This document shows positions 58,312 to 64,000 of a stretch of DNA of 64,000 nucleotides, piece by piece. The translations under genes were made by a program, and so were the position numbers. This DNA is from Diphasiastrum complanatum (lineage: Eukaryota > Streptophyta > Lycopodiopsida > Lycopodiales > Lycopodiaceae). The notes below the pieces were generated by a model. The model saw nothing but the letters and a program-made list of their open reading frames with translations, ran no database searches and was not told the origin of the DNA. Where the stretch lies: assembly GCA_029204225.1 (NCBI GenBank), contig CM055104.1, positions 54,168,538 to 54,232,537 of the forward strand. The letters are read 5' to 3'. Numbering within the stretch: the stretch's first letter is position 1; every line of letters starts with the position of its first letter.

Positions 58312-61300
58312 ATGGCATCTATAAATGCATATCTTTTGGATACTAATGAAAGGCTCAACAAAACTAACTATTCCATATGGAAAGTTAGAATGGAATCTAT
58401 CATGATCATGCAAGATCTGATGGAAATTGTAAATGGTAAGGAGGGTGAACCTATTCATCCTAAAGAAAAAGCCAAATACATCAAGAGGTGCAATGTTGCA
58501 CTACATTGCATAAAAATGAATGTTGCAAATGAACTCTTAAGAGAGGTAGGAGATTGCACTTCAGCTCAAGATGCTTGGGAGACTTTGCAAAAGGTCTATG
58601 AATCCAAGAACCAAACTAGAATGTTAGCTTTGAAGAATCAAATCTATAGAAGCTATCAAAAGAAAGGAGAGAGTGCACATACTTTTGTCCTAAGAGTAAA
58701 GGAATTGAACAAAGAGCTAGCCTTTATAGGTGACCCTATCAAGGATGAAGAGCTTGTTCAACTCATATTGAATGGACTAAGCTTTGAATTTGACAATTTG
58801 GTTCAGGGATATGCAATTATGGGTAAGCTACCCATACTTGAAGAACTCCAAGGCACACTCATGGCCGAGGAATCAAGAAGGAGCCAAATGCAAGAGAGGA
58901 TGGATAGGCTTTCCATCCAAGGTGGAGATGACCAAGCTCTCTTCACCAAAGGCAAAGGCAAGTCCAAAGGCAAAGGATCAACATTCAAGAAGTCTACAAA
59001 GCTTGAGGATCAAGAAGGACCCCCAAAGGCATCTCCATCAACCACCAAAGTCAAGAAGGACAAATCAAAGGTGAAGTGCTACTATTGTAGCAAGATGGGG
59101 CATTATGCCTCAGAATGCTTCAAGAGGAAGCAAGATCAAAGCCAAGCCAACATGAGCAAAGAGGAGGAGGAGGAGAGTTCACATGAGGACTCTCTCATGA
59201 TGTCCATATTTTCTTCAACAAGCTTCAAAGGAGAAGATCCTTGGTGGATTGACTCGGGTGCTAGTTCACACATGACTAGTAAAAGGGAGTTTTTCTCTTC
59301 TCTCTTATCTTATGATGGACCTATAAAGTCTATCTATACAGCAAATGATGAAGCTTGTAAGATTGAAGGAGTTGGTAGCATTCCCCTTTGCTTAGGATCT
59401 TCCAAAAAGATCAACATAGAAGGTGTTTTGTACATTCCTACAATAACAAAGAATCTACTAAGTGTTGGCCAAATGGTAGACAATGGTTTCAATGATGACT
59501 TTGCTTCAAATGAATGTTTCATCAAGAAGAAGGGTAAGATAGTGGCTAAGGGCACTAGACTTGGCAAACTTTATAAGCTGGATGCATTTGTGGATACTAA
59601 TGTTGTCATGTTGGCCGAGAAGAGCAAGATATCTACCTTTACTTTATGGCACAAAAGACTTGGACATGTCAACTCGGGTTCCATGGAGGCTATGATCAAG
59701 GAGGAGTATGCTTTAGGCCTACCAAGGTCTATTGGGAAGGAAGACAAGGTTTGTGAAGCTTGTGCCTTATCCAAGGCACATAAGAAGGTGTTTCCTAACT
59801 CCATCACAAAGTCATCTCATCCTCTTGAACTCATACACTCGGATGTGCACATTGCTAGCACCAAATCTAATGGAGGTTCATCCATGTTTTTAACCTTCAT
59901 TGATGACTACTCAAGATATTGTTGGGTGTTCTTACTTTCCTTCAAGTCTCAAGTATTTGATACTTTTGTAAAGTTCAAGTTGTTTGTGGAAAAGCATCAT
60001 AATCATAGCATCAAGATTCTTAGAAGTGACAATGGTGGAGAATTCATCTCCAATGAGTTCAAGGCCTTTTGTGAGGAGGAAGGGATCAAGAAAGAGACTT
60101 CTTGTCCTTACACTCCTCAACAAAATGGAGTTGCTGAAAGAAGGAATAGAACATTATGTGAATGTTCTAAGGCTTTAAGATTAGATGCTTGTTTGCCCAA
60201 ATCCTTTTGGGGTGAGTCTCTTGTATGTGCAAACTACTTGATGAATAGGGTGTCTTGCAAAGCAATTGAAGGCAAAACTCCTTATGAGATGTTGTATGGA
60301 AAGAAACCCAATCTTAATCACTTGAAAGTTTTTGGGTGTATATGTTATGTGCATGTGCCATTAGAAACAAGAACCAAGGAGGATCCATCTTCCACAAGAG
60401 GGATCATGCTTGGATATGCAAGCTCAAGCAAGGGCTACAAAGTCTATCTTCCATCCTTGAACAAATTTGTTGTTTCAAGGGATGTCATCTTTGATGAACA
60501 TCATATGCATATGCTTGAAGAAGGCTCAAGTGCTCCAACAATCAAGAAGAAGATGGCCGAGGAGCAAGATCTTGGTTTTGAGGAGGAGCTCATGGAGGAG
60601 CAAGCACCAAACCCACCTATCACACCAAGGAGATCTTCAAGGGAAAAAGTGGAGCCATCAAGGCTCACATATCAAGGCAAAGGACAGCAAGTTGAGGGTA
60701 TCTCATCCACTTCTTATGCTTTATCTAGTTTTGAAGAACCGTCTAATGTTGAAGATGCATTGAACTCCAAAGAATGGTATAAAGCTATGTTGGATGAGTA
60801 TGATGCCTTGATTGAGAATGAAACTTGGTTGCTTGTTGAGAGACCTCAAAGGAATGTAATAGGATGCAAGTGGGTCTTCAAGCTTAAGTTGAATGCAAAT
60901 GGGAGTGTTAACAAACATAAAGCAAGATTAGTTGCAAAAGGTTATGCTCAAGAGAGAGGGATAGACTATGAGGAAACTTTTGCACCCGTGGCCAAGATGG
61001 TCACAATAAGACTAATCATTGCACTTGCATCACATTTTGGATGGATTCTATGTCAAATGGATGTCTCTAATGCTTTCTTGAATGGTTTTTTGGAAGAGGA
61101 TATCTATATGGAGCAGCCACAAGGGTTCATCAAGCATGGAATGGAGAACAAAGTATGCCATCTCCAAAGAAGCATCTATGGCTTGAAGCAAGCCTCGAGA
61201 TCTTGGAATTCAAGACTACATTGCTATCTTATTTCACTTTCTTTTGTTCAAAGTGAATATGATCCCACTCTTTACATTAAGTTTGATGATGTTGGTATTG

Positions 61301-62280
61301 TACTTTTACTCATTTATGTAGATGACATCATCATTAGTGGAAATAGTGTTGATGGTATTGAAAAAATCAAGATAGATCTATCCTTAGAGTTCAAGATGGT
61401 AGATCTAGGGTGTCTTCACTTCATCTTAGGCATAGAAGTACTTAGAGGGTCTGATTTTATCTTTATAAGTCAAGTAAACTATGCTCAAAGTCTTTTGAAG
61501 AAGTTTAAGATGGAAGTATGCAAAAGTGTTGACACACCAATGGAGCAAGATGTAAAAGTGCCAAATGAAGATGATGAAAGATCCTTCATGGACATCACTT
61601 TGTTTAGGCAACTTATAGGTTCCTTAATGTGGATCACTATAACTAGACCAGATCTTAGCTTTAGTGTATGTAGGTTGAGCCAATCCATGCAAAAGCCATT
61701 GAATATCCATTGGAAAAAGGCTAAGAGGATTCTAAGATACATCTCGGGTACATTGGATTTTGGGATTCTATATAGAGGAGATGTGATTAACCTTCATGCA
61801 TTTAGTGATTCAGATTTTGCAGGGGACAAGAGGGATAGGAAATCAACAAGTGCCTATTCAACTTTCATAGGAGAAGGTGTGGTTTCATGGCTTTCAAAAA
61901 AGCAAGAAACTATATCTCTATCTTCAACCGAGGCCGAGTACAAAGCTTTGACAACCACTACAAAGGAGGTACTTTGGATCAAGAGATTATTGGTGGAACT
62001 AAATATCATGGATTCAGAGGAGGCACCAATCATCTACAATGACAATATATCAGCCCAACACCTTGCATCTAACCCAATCTTCCATGCAAGATCTAAGCAC
62101 ATTGAGATATGCCATCACTTTGTGAGAGAAATGGTGCAAGCCAAGGAGATTGCTTTGGAGCATGTTCCAAGCAATGGATGTGTAGCTGATCTACTTACTA
62201 AACCACTTCAAAAGACACCTTTTATGAAGTTCAGATCATCACTTGGAGTGATTAGTAAAGCAATGATTGAACCAAGCTAG
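58312..62280 (+). CDS. Copia gag-pol polyprotein (copy B), intact
   Basis: 1322 residues, colinear without gaps with the copy A polyprotein and differing at a small number of residues (for example A/I to Y/M in the first 40 residues, V to D in VDNGFNDDFAS, E to G in VPSNGCVAD near the C-terminus). The zinc knuckle at 256-269, protease D314, integrase D511/D573/E609, RT YVDD at 1002-1005 and RNase H D1166 are all kept. Same conserved ATG. The stop codon lies 14 bases before the 3' LTR. Gag and Pol are in one frame with no visible shift or stop between them, so protease must release all products from one precursor. Confidence 0.97.
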   Translation: MASINAYLLDTNERLNKTNYSIWKVRMESIMIMQDLMEIVNGKEGEPIHPKEKAKYIKRCNVALHCIKMNVANELLREVGDCTSAQDAWETLQKVYESKNQTRMLALKNQIYRSYQKKGESAHTFVLRVKELNKELAFIGDPIKDEELVQLILNGLSFEFDNLVQGYAIMGKLPILEELQGTLMAEESRRSQMQERMDRLSIQGGDDQALFTKGKGKSKGKGSTFKKSTKLEDQEGPPKASPSTTKVKKDKSKVKCYYCSKMGHYASECFKRKQDQSQANMSKEEEEESSHEDSLMMSIFSSTSFKGEDPWWIDSGASSHMTSKREFFSSLLSYDGPIKSIYTANDEACKIEGVGSIPLCLGSSKKINIEGVLYIPTITKNLLSVGQMVDNGFNDDFASNECFIKKKGKIVAKGTRLGKLYKLDAFVDTNVVMLAEKSKISTFTLWHKRLGHVNSGSMEAMIKEEYALGLPRSIGKEDKVCEACALSKAHKKVFPNSITKSSHPLELIHSDVHIASTKSNGGSSMFLTFIDDYSRYCWVFLLSFKSQVFDTFVKFKLFVEKHHNHSIKILRSDNGGEFISNEFKAFCEEEGIKKETSCPYTPQQNGVAERRNRTLCECSKALRLDACLPKSFWGESLVCANYLMNRVSCKAIEGKTPYEMLYGKKPNLNHLKVFGCICYVHVPLETRTKEDPSSTRGIMLGYASSSKGYKVYLPSLNKFVVSRDVIFDEHHMHMLEEGSSAPTIKKKMAEEQDLGFEEELMEEQAPNPPITPRRSSREKVEPSRLTYQGKGQQVEGISSTSYALSSFEEPSNVEDALNSKEWYKAMLDEYDALIENETWLLVERPQRNVIGCKWVFKLKLNANGSVNKHKARLVAKGYAQERGIDYEETFAPVAKMVTIRLIIALASHFGWILCQMDVSNAFLNGFLEEDIYMEQPQGFIKHGMENKVCHLQRSIYGLKQASRSWNSRLHCYLISLSFVQSEYDPTLYIKFDDVGIVLLLIYVDDIIISGNSVDGIEKIKIDLSLEFKMVDLGCLHFILGIEVLRGSDFIFISQVNYAQSLLKKFKMEVCKSVDTPMEQDVKVPNEDDERSFMDITLFRQLIGSLMWITITRPDLSFSVCRLSQSMQKPLNIHWKKAKRILRYISGTLDFGILYRGDVINLHAFSDSDFAGDKRDRKSTSAYSTFIGEGVVSWLSKKQETISLSSTEAEYKALTTTTKEVLWIKRLLVELNIMDSEEAPIIYNDNISAQHLASNPIFHARSKHIEICHHFVREMVQAKEIALEHVPSNGCVADLLTKPLQKTPFMKFRSSLGVISKAMIEPS

Positions 62281-62294
62281 ATAGTGAGGAGGAG

Positions 62295-62976
62295 TGTTAA
62301 AAATTCACAATTCTAGCTTGACTAGTTTTGGTCATATGACTTGTAAATAGTTAGATGGTCATGATGTGGCTTGTCACACGTGCCAAATAGCATAGTATTC
62401 CATTCATAAGGATGTTCTCAAGTAGACCTAAGTGTTAGAACCTTTGGAATGAGTCCAAATTATGCTTAGATACAAGGGAGAAAAAATAGGAGCTATTTTT
62501 GGTAATTTTTGCATTGTTGAGGGATCTCCAAGATTCCAACCCTAACTTGGTAGGGATGAAAGATCCACCAAAATTAGCATTAGGGATAGGTTTAGGGCTA
62601 CTCATACCTGCCCAAAACCGTGATGGATCATGTATATATAGGTGATGATATCTCACCAAAATCAATCAAGCAATTTCATGATTTTTCTCTCATAATGGTG
62701 CAATTGCTCTCTATGTTCATAATTGTTTGAGTACTTGTGATTACTAATGATTATAGGATTGAATGTAGGTCTGGTGTACAGTACTCAGACTGTGGGAGGC
62801 CGTACTTTCACACGTGTGAAGCCTTCTTCAAGGATTTGGGCCATTTAGTGAGGTTCAAGCATAGATTTTTGATGGATTTTGATGGTTCAACTTGTGCTAA
62901 TCTTATGAAATCATAATCTATTGTTTCCCTCATCATTTCAAGTGTTTTAGGATCCTTATTTGCTGTAATTTTTACA
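62295..62976 (+). repeat. 3' LTR, copia copy B
   Basis: 682 bp, TGTTAAAAATTC to TTTTTACA, following the purine tract GTGAGGAGGAG. Confidence 0.97.
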
Positions 62977-62981
62977 ATCTG
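62977..62981. repeat. Target site duplication ATCTG (right), copia copy B
   Basis: Exact copy of the five bases before the 5' LTR. Confidence 0.97.
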
Positions 62982-63024
62982 TACAGTTCTAGATTCATCA
63001 GGATCTAACTTTCTAGCATGGAAA

Positions 63025-63099
63025 GCTTCAATCAGCAACATACAATCCAAGATCTGTACAGTTCTAGATTCATCAGGATCTAACTTTTTAGCATGGAAA
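63025..63099. repeat. Second copy of the 75-bp gag duplication
   Basis: Begins GCTTCAATCAGCAACATACA and ends TTAGCATGGAAA. At 75 bp (25 codons) it keeps the reading frame. Copy B inserted into the first copy, so the duplication predates that insertion or at least carries an untouched second copy of its target site. Confidence 0.93.
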
Positions 63100-64000
63100 G
63101 TTAAGACCTCGATGATACTAAAGGCTGAAAGATTATTCCCCTGAGTAGATGGCACTGAGGAAATGCCTACAACAATAGGCAAAGAGCTACGCAAATGGAG
63201 GGAGAAGAATGACAAGGCAGTAGCCTTGTTATTGTCATCCATCGAGGATAGCCTCACACTTGACCTAGCTACACTCTCCAAAGCAAAGGAGATGTGGGAT
63301 ACACTACTTACAAGATTTCAAACGAAATCACGTAGTCAAATAATGATTTTGGAAGATCAGCTGACAAACCTACAGTGGGATGGCAAAGACCTCACTTCTT
63401 TTGTAAGGAAGATGAAGGATCTATTCCTTTCACTACACAATTCTCGAGTAGAAAATGTAGTGTCAACGGAAAATCATCTCACTTATCTATTGAGAGCCTT
63501 ATGTAGATCTTTCCAGACAACCACAACCCTGCTAGCAAAGGATCCTACAATGACTCTCAAAAAGGCAATTGTCGAGATTCGAGAGGAAGTCCAGGCTAGA
63601 GAGCACCTTGATCACAAGGATGCTTCTGACCAAGCCCTCTACAGCAACAAAGAAAATTCAAGCCTAAGAGAGAGTCAAATCGAAAACATGATCATGATCA
63701 ACAAGCAGAAGGGACCAGCAAAGGCAAATGGAAGAACAAAGTGAGGTCGAAACAGCAAAGTGGAGACAAGAAGACCTGCGTGAGATGCAGACACAAAGGT
63801 CACACATTTGATTTGTGCTGGCTCAATCCAAAAATTGAGTGTATCCACTGCCACAAGAAGGGTCATGCAACCATGGACTATCACCTAAACCAAAGAAACA
63901 AATCAGCACAAAGCAGACAGGAGAACAACAGTAATTCGTCCTATGTTGAGCAGCTAGAGAGCTCAAAAATGGGCGAAGAAAGATCGAATAGAAATAATTC

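Larger units (their letters stand above)
56819..62976 (+). mobile_element. Full-length Ty1/copia retrotransposon, family 1, copy B
   Basis: 6158 bp, exactly the length of copy A. Two 682-bp LTRs differ at one position I can find (CCTACCC at about 57133 against CCTGCCC), with perfect PBS, an intact 1322-codon frame, the purine tract GTGAGGAGGAG and target duplication ATCTG. It is inserted in gag of copia family 3. Every part needed for autonomous transposition appears present, making it the best candidate for an active element here. Confidence 0.98.
56784..63900 (+). pseudogene. Copia family 3 gag, split by copy B
   Basis: Begins MASISNIQSK at 56784. After copy B it resumes CTVLDSSGSNFLAWK, then a 75-base in-frame duplication of the same segment, VKTSMILKAERLFP and a stop near 63143. 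A 193-codon frame (63163-63744) covers the gag core: LRKWREKNDKAVALLLSSIE, KAKEMWDTLLTRFQTKSRSQ, LTNLQWDGKDLTSFVRKMKD. A frameshift near 63700 precedes two zinc knuckles, CVRCRHKGHTFDLC and CIHCHKKGHATMDYH (final Cys lost). Gag would form the particle that packages element RNA; this copy is broken by the insertion, a stop and a frameshift. Confidence 0.85.
56140..64000 (+). mobile_element. Ty1/copia retrotransposon, family 3, running off the window, interrupted by copy B
   Basis: An LTR from TGATGTGACTAAAC (56140) to TTTTTTGCATCA (56670) is followed one base later by a PBS TGGTATTAGAGC (one mismatch to the iMet sequence). The gag starts at ATG 56784 (MASISNIQSK), is interrupted by the family-1 copy B between 56819 and 62976, and resumes at 62982. 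The left boundary coincides with the point where the transposase-like gene copy 2 loses similarity to copy 1, supporting insertion into that gene. The pol region and 3' LTR lie beyond 64000. Confidence 0.75.

Overview
The window looks like nuclear DNA of a land plant. It is AT-rich and intron-bearing. It carries Ty1/copia LTR retrotransposons primed by tRNA-iMet (TGGTATCAGAGC), a CACTA transposon, Ty3/gypsy remnants, a plastid-type 16S rRNA fragment, a eukaryotic tRNA-Ser(GCU) gene and long (GA)n tracts. The species cannot be told. Intact protein-coding capacity is nearly confined to two copia polyproteins; almost everything else is mobile or decayed.

Layout. 1-4.4 kb: a frameshifted PBS1-like kinase exon, otherwise no gene. 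4.8-8.25 kb (minus): a 5'-truncated piece (LTR, gag, protease, part of integrase) of copia family 1. 9.8 kb: tRNA-Ser. 10.1-12.5 kb: a gypsy RT scrap, an internally deleted copia and a plastid 16S fragment. 12.7-15.9 kb: two decayed genes of unknown function. 16-18.6 kb: a 55-bp hairpin tandem repeat and copia remains holding a 241-codon ORF unrelated to pol. 21.5-23.4 kb (minus): a gypsy gag with a partial tandem duplication. 24.0-25.8 kb: a (GA)n/(TA)n/(GT)n array with a recurring spacer. 26.3-32.5 kb: intact copia family-1 copy A, flanked by TSD GTGGC. 32.6-37.7 kb: a decayed CACTA element with divergent genes. 38.3-39.1 kb: copia scrap. 39.5-40.9 kb: first copy of an unnamed transposase-like gene. 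41.7-43.2 kb: gypsy protease remnant interrupted by a decayed copia (43.2-49.3 kb). 49.9-54.3 kb: the most unusual locus (below). 54.4-56.1 kb: second copy of the transposase-like gene, interrupted by a copia (56.14 kb to beyond the window end), itself interrupted by intact copia family-1 copy B (56.8-63.0 kb, TSD ATCTG).

The highlight is 49.9-54.3 kb. On the minus strand lies a histone-H3-fold protein with CENH3-like touches. It is followed in the same exon by a long basic/acidic tail and, across three inferred introns, by a further unrecognised C-terminal region. It is divergently paired with an unrecognised plus-strand gene. The shared 5' region is an imperfect palindrome centred at about 52363, with mirrored TATA-like, CACGTG and CCAAT elements. 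It is flanked on both sides by about 80-bp units, each a pair of inverted copies of a 20-bp ATATCG..TCGAGCGC motif. Both genes carry stops or frameshifts, so they appear recently pseudogenised, unless the assembly has errors.

Coordinates of decayed genes are the limits of recognisable coding similarity. Protein families were assigned by eye, with no database search.
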